Part shown: piece by piece, positions 5,703 through 12,543 of the stretch
Numbering within the stretch: position 1 is the stretch's first letter
How the letters are laid out: each line of letters opens with the position of its first letter
Assembly: GCA_046496815.1 (NCBI GenBank)
Contig: JAWOGN010000305.1
Location: forward strand, 1 to 13,389
Source of the DNA: JAWOGN01 sp046496815
Lineage (GTDB): Bacteria; Desulfobacterota; DSM-4660; Desulfatiglandales; Desulfatiglandaceae
DNA length: 13,389 nt
Direction: 5' to 3'
The notes under the pieces: generated by a model
The model's input: the letters and a program-made list of their open reading frames with translations, nothing else
Database searches by the model: none
What the model was told of the DNA's origin: nothing
Made by a program: the position numbers and the translations under genes

Positions 5703-7049
5703 ATGACTGAAAAAGTGATTATCATGGGGGCCGCGGGTCGGGATTTTCACAATTTTAACGTGTACTTCAGGGACAACACCCGCTATCAGGTTATTGCCTT
5801 TACCGCTGCACAAATCCCATCCATCGAAGGACGGCTGTATCCGGCTGCAGTATCGGGAAAACTCTATCCCGACGGCGTTCCCATTTATCCCGAGGATCAT
5901 CTTGCCCGGCTCATTCGAAAGCACAAGGTGGATTTGGTGGCATTTTCCTACAGTGATGTTCCGCACATCGACGTCATGCACAAGGCCTCCCTTGCCATGG
6001 CAGAAGGTGCGGATTTCATACTGATCGGGGCCACCTACACGATGTTGCGCTCCAAAAAGCCCATCGTAGCGGTTTGCGCAATTAGAACCGGGTGCGGGAA
6101 GTCGCAGACCACACGCAAGGTCTGTGAAATCCTTCGACGTCACAAAAAAAGGGTGGTTGTGGTGAGACATCCCATGCCGTATGGCGATTTGGGGTCGCAG
6201 ATCGTCCAGCGGTTTTCATCCTATAAGGATTTCCAAACAAACCGGTGCACCATTGAGGAAAGAGAAGAGTATGAACCCCTGGTGGATCTGGGTATCGTTG
6301 TGTATGCAGGGGTCGACTACGCCAAAATTCTTGAGGCTGCAGAAGCGGAAGCGGACGTTATCGTTTGGGATGGCGGCAATAATGACACACCTTTTTACTA
6401 CCCGGATGCGCACATTGTGCTTTTCGATCCGCACCGTGCAGGACATGAGTATAGCTATTATCCGGGTGAAACCAACATGCTCATGGCAGACATCGCGGTC
6501 ATTAACAAAGTGGATACCGCATCCAACGACCAGGTTGAACAGGTCCGAAACAGTATCAAAAGGCATGCGCCCGAAGCGGATATTGTATTGGCGGTATCTC
6601 CCCCTTTGGTAAGCAATCCTGAATTGGTTGAGGGAAAGCGTGTTTTGGTGGTGGAAGACGGCCCGACGCTTACCCACGGCGGAATGTCTTACGGCGCCGG
6701 GGTGATAGGCGCCAAACAGTATCATGCGGCGACGCTCGTTGACCCTCGGCCCTATGCCGTGGGCACCATCAGAGAAATCTACCGCAACAATCCGCATCTT
6801 GGTTCGGTTTTGCCTGCCATGGGATACAGCAAAGACCAAATTCGTGAGTTGGAACAAACCATAAACCGCGCGGATTGCGACTTGGTCATGTTCGCCACGC
6901 CCATCCAACTCACCCGAATTCTTTCCATTAACAAACCGACACTACGCGTGCGCTATGAATATCAGGATCATTCCCCGCCTGTGCTGGAAGACGTCCTCCT
7001 GAAACGCTTGCGAACTTTGAATGAATCAAAAGGGTTTGCAATTGAATAG
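5703..7049 (+). CDS. COG2403 GTPase, annotated in the family as cyclic 2,3-diphosphoglycerate synthetase-like
   Basis: This 448-residue cytosolic protein has an N-terminal Rossmann-like part (1-118; VIIMGAAGRDFHNF at the start), then a P-loop NTPase domain from about 120. The P-loop is RTGCGKS (128-134, K133); it lacks the Ala/Gly that normally opens a Walker A. WDGGNND (222-228) sits where a Walker B/G3 element is expected, and NKVD (268-271) is a G4 guanine-specificity motif, which favours GTP. The last third (about 320-448) matches the same family. The archaeal name comes from cyclic 2,3-bisphosphoglycerate synthesis in hyperthermophilic methanogens; that compound is not an established bacterial metabolite, so the reaction here is open. 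A good ribosome site (AAAGGAG) precedes the ATG. The carbamate kinase starts 10 bp after its stop, so both are probably one transcript, pointing to a role near carbamoyl phosphate or nitrogen metabolism (inference). Confidence 0.8.
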   Translation: MTEKVIIMGAAGRDFHNFNVYFRDNTRYQVIAFTAAQIPSIEGRLYPAAVSGKLYPDGVPIYPEDHLARLIRKHKVDLVAFSYSDVPHIDVMHKASLAMAEGADFILIGATYTMLRSKKPIVAVCAIRTGCGKSQTTRKVCEILRRHKKRVVVVRHPMPYGDLGSQIVQRFSSYKDFQTNRCTIEEREEYEPLVDLGIVVYAGVDYAKILEAAEAEADVIVWDGGNNDTPFYYPDAHIVLFDPHRAGHEYSYYPGETNMLMADIAVINKVDTASNDQVEQVRNSIKRHAPEADIVLAVSPPLVSNPELVEGKRVLVVEDGPTLTHGGMSYGAGVIGAKQYHAATLVDPRPYAVGTIREIYRNNPHLGSVLPAMGYSKDQIRELEQTINRADCDLVMFATPIQLTRILSINKPTLRVRYEYQDHSPPVLEDVLLKRLRTLNESKGFAIE

Positions 7050-7059
7050 GCTTTAAGCC

Positions 7060-8004
7060 ATGACCCAGACCGTTCGGAAAGAAATCCTGCTGGTAGCCCT
7101 GGGGGGCAACGCCCTCATACAAAAAGGCCAAGCGGGCACCATTGAAGAGCAATTTCGAAATTTGAGAGTGCCCGTTCGGCAAATCGCTCGCCTTTCAAGA
7201 CGATACCGAATCATCATTACCCACGGCAACGGCCCTCAGGTCGGAGACCTGCTTCTCCAGCAGGAAAGTTGTGAGGCGGTGCCGAAACTTCCTTTGGAAA
7301 TACTGGTTGCGCAAACCCAAGGCCAAATCGGCTATATGATCGAATCGTCTCTGGACAGTGAACTCATGGAAATGGGAATCCATACGGAACAACAACTCGT
7401 AAGTCTTCTCAGTTATGTGGTGGTCGACGCCGAAGATCCGGCTTTCAAAAAACCCTCAAAGCCGATCGGGCCGGTTTATGACGCCGCCAGGGCCGCAAAA
7501 CTTCCCTACCCCACCGTAGAAACTTCAAAAGGTCACCGACGCATTGTGGCCTCCCCCAGACCGATCAGCATTGTCGAAAAGCGGGAAATCAGGAAACTCA
7601 TCGAATTGGGGTTTATCGTGATTTGCTGCGGAGGGGGCGGCATCCCGGTCGCCCGGGACGGGAGAGCCTTTTCCGGCGTAAATGCGGTCATCGACAAGGA
7701 TCTGTCCAGCGCCAAGCTGGCGGAGGAGGTCGGCGTGGATATCTTTCTCATCGCCACCGATGTTCCCGGCGTCGCGCTTTCCTATGGGACACCGGACCGG
7801 AAATTCCTGCGTACATTAGCCGCCGAGGATGCCGCTCAATACGAAAGCGACGGTCAATTTCCCCCGGGTTCCATGGGACCTAAGGTTGAAGCGGCCGTGC
7901 AGTTTATCCGGAGTGGCGGCAAAAAAGCGGTTATCACCTCCATCGACGCCATTGAAAAAGCCGTTGCGGGGCAAGCCGGCACGGAAGTAATAGTGAAATC
8001 TTGA
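7060..8004 (+). CDS. arcC: Carbamate kinase
   Basis: A 314-residue amino-acid-kinase-fold enzyme (EC 2.7.2.2) that catalyses carbamoyl phosphate + ADP to ATP + carbamate, the latter breaking down to ammonia and CO2. In fermenting bacteria this is a substrate-level ATP step. ALGGNAL (13-19) opens the fold, HGNGPQVG (55-62) is the carbamate kinase signature, and CCGGGGIPV, VNAVIDKDLSS, IATDVPGV and FPPGSMGPKVEA follow in family order. Length is typical. Start ATG 7060 lies 10 bp after the GTPase stop with only a weak AGG about 9 nt upstream, which suggests translational coupling. No arginine deiminase, ornithine carbamoyltransferase or antiporter is next to it, so the usual arc operon is not present; carbamoyl phosphate could come from purine, allantoin or citrulline breakdown encoded elsewhere. 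Confidence 0.95.
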   Translation: MTQTVRKEILLVALGGNALIQKGQAGTIEEQFRNLRVPVRQIARLSRRYRIIITHGNGPQVGDLLLQQESCEAVPKLPLEILVAQTQGQIGYMIESSLDSELMEMGIHTEQQLVSLLSYVVVDAEDPAFKKPSKPIGPVYDAARAAKLPYPTVETSKGHRRIVASPRPISIVEKREIRKLIELGFIVICCGGGGIPVARDGRAFSGVNAVIDKDLSSAKLAEEVGVDIFLIATDVPGVALSYGTPDRKFLRTLAAEDAAQYESDGQFPPGSMGPKVEAAVQFIRSGGKKAVITSIDAIEKAVAGQAGTEVIVKS

Positions 8005-8127
8005 GCATGCCTTGCATCCTTTTTTCCTTGACCTTTGCATCCCTTACGAGTTTTATAAATGGAACCGGGTTCCTGCCGTCGTTTTGCTGAAACCCCTAAC
8101 CGCTTGACCCCAAAAAGGAGGCTAAAA

Positions 8128-8850
8128 ATGAAATTCAGATTACGGATCGGTGTCTATGCCGTTTTAATGGGTCTTTTATGTCTGACATATTCGGAAAATG
8201 CGTTCTCCCAGGAGGGGCAATTGAAGGCAAAAGTATATTCTCTGGATGGCCCCCCCATGGTCGTTGAAGACTTTACCCTGAATGGGAAGTCGAGATTTTA
8301 CGCGAAATGGCGGGGGAGCTACATCACTTTAGAATCAAACAAAATAAAGGAAATTGAGTACTTGAAGCCTGGAAGCCCTACCTATCAAGTAGAGATTACC
8401 TTCGACGGGGGAAAGAAGGACACGTTTGAATTGATGCCCGGCGTATTCCACGGAAAATCCGAGTTCGGCGAATGGTCGATGCACCCCGAGAAGGCCTTAA
8501 GAATTGAATTTATTCCCGCATCGGAACTCAAGGTGTATTCTGAGGCGGCGTACAGCAAATACGATCAAATACTTTTAAAAAATGGGGACACCGTTCATGG
8601 ACAAATTCAGACAAAGGCGTTTAAGTTGCGCACATCCTATGCGGATCTGAATTTTGAAACGCCGCAGATCGGTTATATAGATTTCGAGAAAGGAAGCCCA
8701 AGCAGCACCGTTATGGGACTACGGATTGGGGACAAACTCAGTGGCGTCCTTGAACCGGAATCCATCCGGCTCCTGATGAGATCCGGCGCTGAGTTGAAAT
8801 TGGACAAACGGAACATAAAGAAAATCAACTTCGTACTGGTGCAAAGGTAA
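8128..8850 (+). CDS. Exported beta-rich protein of unknown function
   Basis: This encodes 240 residues from ATG 8128, which has AAAAAGGAGG ending 5 nt upstream and gives a clean signal peptide (MKFRLRIGVYAVLMGLLC, cleavage near AFS/Q at about residue 27). A frame open further upstream to 8059 would add 23 residues before the signal peptide and is unlikely. The mature protein has two similar beta segments: VEDFTLNGKSRFYAKWRG with ITLESNKIKEIEYL (about 45-85), and ILLKNGDTVHGQIQTKAF with TSYADLNFETPQIGYIDF (about 150-190), then a third related stretch (IGDKLSGVLEPESIRLLMRS, about 203-222) with LDKRNIKKINF. This NGD-x-x-x-G-x-[IL] pattern is common in small periplasmic or outer-membrane proteins without a known role. 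It lies 123 bp after carbamate kinase, so co-transcription is uncertain. Confidence 0.65.
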   Translation: MKFRLRIGVYAVLMGLLCLTYSENAFSQEGQLKAKVYSLDGPPMVVEDFTLNGKSRFYAKWRGSYITLESNKIKEIEYLKPGSPTYQVEITFDGGKKDTFELMPGVFHGKSEFGEWSMHPEKALRIEFIPASELKVYSEAAYSKYDQILLKNGDTVHGQIQTKAFKLRTSYADLNFETPQIGYIDFEKGSPSSTVMGLRIGDKLSGVLEPESIRLLMRSGAELKLDKRNIKKINFVLVQR

Positions 8851-8866
8851 ATAATTTTCGCAAGAC

Positions 8867-9589
8867 CTAACCGGCCATTCGCCACAGGACCCAAGCGACG
8901 CCTAAGACGACAACCCCGAGGCTGATACTTTTCAGGATGGCCTCGTGCTTTTCCATGAGAGCCCTCTCATCATCTCGGAGCGTGTCCGAGCGCCGCTTGA
9001 AATCCTTATAAGGCCTGGACGCTTTGATCTCGACGCGGCTAAAAAGCGCCATGGCGGTCGCGAAGGTGATCGCCGCTACGGAGATCGTGTTCGTCTGCAT
9101 GATATAGCCGGCCAAAACCGGCAAAAAGCCCCAGGAGAAGGCAAACCAAGTGTCCGTGTGAAACCTGCCTTTAAACCATTCCAGATTGTAAGCAAAAACA
9201 AAAAAACCTTCCAGCGCGGCGACAAGCCAAAGCAAAGGCACGTAAAAAATCATATAGTACGCTCCGATGCCGTATGCGGCCGCGAGAGAGACAATCGCCA
9301 TCCCCCACAACTGCCGTTTGGTAAAAACGCTGCCCCAGGGTTTGACATCCTTGCTTCCCAGCGCATCCAGACAGTGGGCTGCAATCCCCAACCCCAAGAA
9401 GTAGATGAGGAGTGTGATAAGGACCCTGTCCCAATAAATCTTGACGGCCAGCATTGCACCGATAACTGAAAAAGCAAGCACCATGCCCGTGTAGGGAAGA
9501 AAAAGCAGCCCCATCAGGATCCTGAATCGAGGACTGCCAAATTTCGGAACAAACCATTCAAACCTTCTATCGGTCTTACCTGTGTCCAT
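8867..9589 (-). CDS. Integral membrane protein, UbiA-superfamily-like
   Basis: This encodes 240 residues with about six or seven hydrophobic segments (roughly 25-48, 53-72, 90-110, 112-130, 143-162, 166-184, 218-237). AAHCLDALGSKDVKPWG, near the end of the second segment, sits where UbiA prenyltransferases carry NDxxDxxxD, and AYNLEWFKGRFHTDTWFAFSWGFLPVLAGY resembles (in two halves) the second UbiA motif region. The Asp-rich sites are degenerate: only LD and KD remain in the first, and one Asp in the second. It may have lost, or use differently, the diphosphate/Mg chemistry of true prenyltransferases. The start is weakly supported (AGG 4 nt upstream). Its 3' end faces the preceding plus-strand gene with 16 bp between stops. 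The assignment is by pattern only. Confidence 0.5.
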   Translation of the reverse strand: MDTGKTDRRFEWFVPKFGSPRFRILMGLLFLPYTGMVLAFSVIGAMLAVKIYWDRVLITLLIYFLGLGIAAHCLDALGSKDVKPWGSVFTKRQLWGMAIVSLAAAYGIGAYYMIFYVPLLWLVAALEGFFVFAYNLEWFKGRFHTDTWFAFSWGFLPVLAGYIMQTNTISVAAITFATAMALFSRVEIKASRPYKDFKRRSDTLRDDERALMEKHEAILKSISLGVVVLGVAWVLWRMAG

Positions 9590-9753
9590 TGGCCTGCTAT
9601 CTGCGCCCCGTGCCCTCTATCTCGCGATTGCGGTTTTCTGAAAGAGAACCCAAGGGCCCCACCGCACAATTTCAAAGCGCTAAATTCATACCAAAAATCT
9701 AAATTGATACCGCGGAGCAAATAAATTTTGGCAGAAGAGAAAGATTTGTGCTA

Positions 9754-9903
9754 CTAGGAGACTGTCCGAGAATGAGGAATTTTTTTCAAGATCAAGGAAG
9801 GCGAAAATTATAACCACAGGAATACATTTAAGTATTTCGAGGATTATAACTTGAGCCTGACACAGAGATTGGGGAAAATAGCCATTCTCGGACAGCCTCC
9901 TAG
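9754..9903 (+). mobile_element. 150-bp palindromic MITE-like element, copy 2
   Basis: It is the same length and orientation as the copy at 50-199, starting and ending in CTAG. The only difference I find is position 9850 (C) against 146 (T), which breaks one pair of the inner stem and turns a TATAAT string into TATAAC. Identity stops exactly at the CTAG on both sides, so the boundaries are sharp and shared flanking sequence does not explain the match. It sits between two divergently transcribed genes and could affect either promoter region. No transposase lies in the 9.55 kb between the copies. Confidence 0.85.
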
Positions 9904-9960
9904 ATTCCTGATTCATCCGGTGTTCAAGCGGGGTTAACTTGAGCATCCTAAGAAGCGCGC

Positions 9961-9988
9961 GGGACTTTTGAATTCCGGAGTCCCTTTT
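9961..9988 (+). other. Small hairpin followed by TTTT before the LOG gene
   Basis: GGGACT and AGTCCC form a perfect 6-bp stem with a 12-nt loop, followed by TTTT. It is weak as a terminator. It might mark the end of transcription coming through the palindromic element, or act in the LOG leader. It could also be chance. Confidence 0.2.
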
Positions 9989-10024
9989 GCCGAACCTAAC
10001 TCACACCCTGGGGGAATTGCAAGG

Positions 10025-11056
10025 ATGGAGCTTCATTTCACCAAAACAAACGGCCCGGCCGACGAGGCGATCGACCGGTTGATGGAAATTGTCGGAGATA
10101 TCCACCGCCCGGAAATTGTCCGCGAAATGATTCTGGCCGCCCTCAAGGCGGGTCAGGAAGATGATGAAAGGGCCGATCTGAAGCTGATGAACACCACGTT
10201 GAAGGAAATGCGTTTTACCGCCAAAGTGTTCGGCCCGTATCGAGAGGTGAGGAAGGTGACTGTTTTTGGTTCTGCGAGAACAGCGCCCGCCGAACCGATT
10301 TACGAAACTGCAAAGATCTTCGGGAAAAAGCTCTCTCAAGCGGGCTATATGGTCATCACGGGAGGAGGCCCCGGCATTATGCAAGCCGTGAATGAAGGGG
10401 CGGGACCGGAGCACTCCTTCGGGGCCAACATCCGACTTCCCTTTGAACAGAAATCCAACCCGGTCCTGGAGGGAAACCCCCGAAACATCATGTATAAATA
10501 TTTTTTCAACCGCAAGGTGGCGTTTCTTAAACAGGCGGACGCCGTCGCACTTTTTCCCGGTGGTTTCGGCACGCTGGATGAAGCCATGGAAACCCTCACG
10601 CTGGTCCAGACCGGAAAACGCAATCCGCTGCCGCTTGTTCTTGTAGACGCACCCGGGGGGACCTACTGGTCGAGATGGGTCAAATTTTTTGAAAATGAAC
10701 TTCTGGATCAAGGCTACATCAGTCCGGGGGACCTGAACCTTTTCCAATGCGTCGACTCAGTGGAGCAGGCGGTATCTGCCATAGACCGCTTTTACCACCG
10801 GTACCACAGCTTGAGGTATGCCGGCGGCAAGTTAATAATTCGTCTCACATCCGAAATCGATTCACGAAGAATCGATGAGTTAAGCGTGAAGTTTCATGAC
10901 GTCCTGACACCCAACGGTAGATTACGGCTCTCGCCGCCCCTTGCAGTCGAGGCGGATGAACCTGAAATCAACCATCTGCCAAGGCTTGTCGTTGACTTTA
11001 ATCGCATGGACTTCGGCCGGCTTCGGGAGCTTATCGACGCCATAAATGAACCCTGA
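10025..11056 (+). CDS. LOG-family protein (TIGR00730-like Rossmann fold) with C-terminal extension
   Basis: I choose ATG 10025 (343 residues), with GGGGGA about 9 nt upstream; a TTG at 9968 would add 19 residues without support. The core shows VTVFGSAR (78-85), GGGPGIMQA (113-121), the NIRLPFEQ segment, FFNRKVAF (160-167) and PGGFGTLDE (178-186), which is the PGGxGTxxE signature. Characterised relatives are nucleoside 5'-monophosphate phosphoribohydrolases, including cytokinin-activating LOG; the old 'lysine decarboxylase' label is wrong. The conserved Arg/Glu pair suggests an active site able to cut an N-glycosidic bond in a nucleotide. Unlike 180-200 residue LOG proteins it has about 75 residues of helical N-terminal sequence and, after about residue 250, a distinct tail (KLIIRLTSEIDSRRIDEL and later LVVDFNRMDF) that could be a separate alpha/beta domain. 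The gene ends 29 bp from the convergent 421-residue gene. Confidence 0.8.
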   Translation: MELHFTKTNGPADEAIDRLMEIVGDIHRPEIVREMILAALKAGQEDDERADLKLMNTTLKEMRFTAKVFGPYREVRKVTVFGSARTAPAEPIYETAKIFGKKLSQAGYMVITGGGPGIMQAVNEGAGPEHSFGANIRLPFEQKSNPVLEGNPRNIMYKYFFNRKVAFLKQADAVALFPGGFGTLDEAMETLTLVQTGKRNPLPLVLVDAPGGTYWSRWVKFFENELLDQGYISPGDLNLFQCVDSVEQAVSAIDRFYHRYHSLRYAGGKLIIRLTSEIDSRRIDELSVKFHDVLTPNGRLRLSPPLAVEADEPEINHLPRLVVDFNRMDFGRLRELIDAINEP

Positions 11057-11059
11057 GCT

Positions 11060-11091
11060 CAAATAGTTACTTCTTTTCTTAAACCCTATTT
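11060..11091. terminator. Possible weak bidirectional signal between convergent genes
   Basis: Between the LOG stop and the 421-residue protein's stop, CAAATAG (from 11060) is matched by CTATTTG (to about 11092), a perfect 7-bp inverted repeat with a T-rich interior (TTACTTCTTTTCTTAAA). The stem is AT-rich and the loop long, so this is only a candidate. The right arm overlaps the last codons of the minus-strand gene. Confidence 0.25.
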
Positions 11092-12351
11092 GTGAAGATT
11101 CCAGGCACAGATGACGCCGATGCCCGCCTTTGTCAGCGCGTCGGCGGTTCGATTGACAGCGTCGTGCTTGTCCAGGTAACTGCGCTCCAGACTTTCCATG
11201 AGACCCTGTTCAATTATTTGTTCTTTGGAAAGGAAATATTCCAAAATGTTGGAGGGATGGTCCCGCTCAGCCTCCACCTCCGGATCCCCTCCCTCGTGCT
11301 TGGCCGAGATATTGGACACCTCTTTCGCTATCTCCACCAGCTCATCTCGCCTCAAATAGGGCTGCACCACGATGCCCTTGTGCGTCTCGGTAATATGGTG
11401 TTCAAAGCGGACCGAATCCTCCAATCCCAAAGCGCTTCGGAAAAAGGCCGCTTTCCGGATGGTTTCGTTGTCCACGGAATTGGATAGGTTAAACCCGATG
11501 AGGGAGGTGGAACCGTCGTCACGAGCAAACATCCGGGCGGTCATCAGCGTCCACAGGATGGCCAGTGGGTTGTCGTTTCCCATATAAACGGAAATCTTGA
11601 ACTCGTTGTCAACGCCCAGCTTTCGCAGCAGGTAGCCCGCCAGAACCGTGCCGGAATTGATGTTTAGCACCTGACGAATGCCGTATGTGGTGTAATACTT
11701 GAGATATTCATCCACCCACCGGAGGGGATGTTCATTGGGCTGGCCGATACCGCCGAAATACCCGGTGAGGGTCTCGGGGCCGCCCAGATGGATGTTCGAA
11801 CCGTCGGTACCTCTTGTGTCCAGCGTCTCCACATACGTCGCACCCACAATCTGCATGCATGCCGCCACCGCAAGCGTATCTCCGTTGTCTTCCGTCTGTT
11901 CGGCCATGTTTCGCACACGAATGAAGCGGCCGGGCATCAGTTCTTTCTGTCCAATCGCCTGCTTGGCCTCGGAAATGAGCCATGGAAAGAATTGCAGCGC
12001 GCTGATCTCCAGGGTAACCGCATTTTTTTCGTTAAACTCCATGACATGGGCTTTGCCTCCCCGCACCCGGTCCCGATAATCGGCAAATGAGATGAAGGCG
12101 CCCTTGTCTCTCTGCTCCATCAGCCAGTTGACATCCTCCAGGTAGGGAGAATTCATTTCCTCCAATCGTGCCATGATGGTCTCAAACTTCCGAGCATTCG
12201 CCGCTTTACGGTTGATCTCCTCTGGCCCACCGTATTTCTCTACCACCTCAAGGATTTGGGTCACGATTTCATTTTTCGGGTTGAGGAGAACCGCATTGAC
12301 TTCTTCCAAACGCTCCTCTCCGATTTTTAATCGCTCACGTAAGTCAGTCAT
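11086..12351 (-). CDS. Unrecognised 421-residue cytosolic protein, possible TIM-barrel-type enzyme
   Basis: ATG at 12351 is preferred: AGGAGG lies 8 nt upstream, while the in-frame ATG 16 codons earlier (12399) would put that ribosome site inside the gene. There is no signal peptide or membrane segment. Residues 1-85 look helical and charged. The rest alternates short hydrophobic strands with helices, as in a barrel-type enzyme. Dense polar motifs look conserved: RGGKAHVMEFNEKN (97-110), RNMAEQTEDNGD (147-158), ETLDTRGTDGSNIHLGGPET (175-194), LNINSGT (229-235), YMGNDNP (256-262), IGFNLSNSVDNET (285-297) and HHITETHKG (318-326). His188, Asp183, Asn186, Glu193, His318/319 and Glu322 are candidates for a metal or substrate site. 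No Cys cluster, P-loop or PLP lysine motif is visible. It lies 192 bp downstream of panB on the same strand and may be co-transcribed. I do not recognise the family. Confidence 0.65.
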   Translation of the reverse strand: MTDLRERLKIGEERLEEVNAVLLNPKNEIVTQILEVVEKYGGPEEINRKAANARKFETIMARLEEMNSPYLEDVNWLMEQRDKGAFISFADYRDRVRGGKAHVMEFNEKNAVTLEISALQFFPWLISEAKQAIGQKELMPGRFIRVRNMAEQTEDNGDTLAVAACMQIVGATYVETLDTRGTDGSNIHLGGPETLTGYFGGIGQPNEHPLRWVDEYLKYYTTYGIRQVLNINSGTVLAGYLLRKLGVDNEFKISVYMGNDNPLAILWTLMTARMFARDDGSTSLIGFNLSNSVDNETIRKAAFFRSALGLEDSVRFEHHITETHKGIVVQPYLRRDELVEIAKEVSNISAKHEGGDPEVEAERDHPSNILEYFLSKEQIIEQGLMESLERSYLDKHDAVNRTADALTKAGIGVICAWNLHK

Positions 12352-12543
12352 GGGTTCAACCTCCTCTGTTTTTAAAAATGGATGGGTGAGATCGAGCAAC
12401 GTTGGAGCCTGAATTTCGCTTCACCTGGTTTCGTATTCTGGTCCCCTATGAAACAGACCCCGCCGACCCACACGATAGGCGAGCGTCAAAGCGCGTTGGC
12501 ATCCTCACTCGCTAGTTCACATTCATATATGAGAAACAATAAT

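Larger units (their letters stand above)
9590..10024. other. Divergent intergenic region, 435 bp
   Basis: This spacer separates the minus-strand membrane-protein gene from the plus-strand LOG-family gene. Its main content is the second 150-bp palindromic element (9754-9903). A short hairpin, GGGACT (9961-9966) with AGTCCC (9979-9984) followed by TTTT, lies 40 bp before the LOG start. I see no convincing promoter pair and no small ORF worth calling in the rest. Confidence 0.6.

Noticed and set aside
6216..6908. A 230-codon open frame on the minus strand
   Set aside because: It is antisense to the COG2403 GTPase gene and has no supporting ribosome site or motif.
8007..8028. Terminator after carbamate kinase
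   Set aside because: Only a 4-bp ATGC/GCAT stem precedes the T-run, which is too weak to call.
8028..8059. Promoter TTGACC...TATAAA before the exported gene
   Set aside because: The hexamers are good, but the 20-bp spacer is too long for a standard sigma-70 promoter, so it is not listed as a feature.
8059..8127. Earlier start for the exported protein at 8128
   Set aside because: It would put 23 charged residues before a normal signal peptide, while a strong AAAAAGGAGG site directly precedes ATG 8128.
50..9903. Composite transposon with the two 150-bp elements as ends
   Set aside because: No transposase or integrase lies between the copies, and the genes inside are ordinary metabolic and secreted-protein genes. 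Two independent insertions of a small element explain the data better.
9968..10024. TTG start for the LOG-family gene
   Set aside because: The added 19 residues are Pro/Gly-rich, no ribosome site precedes the TTG, and the ATG at 10025 begins a family-like N terminus.
10001..10747. A 248-codon open frame on the minus strand
   Set aside because: It lies entirely antisense to the LOG gene, whose motifs are clear, and its translation shows no domain pattern.
12352..12399. ATG at 12399 as start of the 421-residue protein
   Set aside because: The best ribosome site (AGGAGG) lies between this ATG and the one at 12351, so the later start is favoured.
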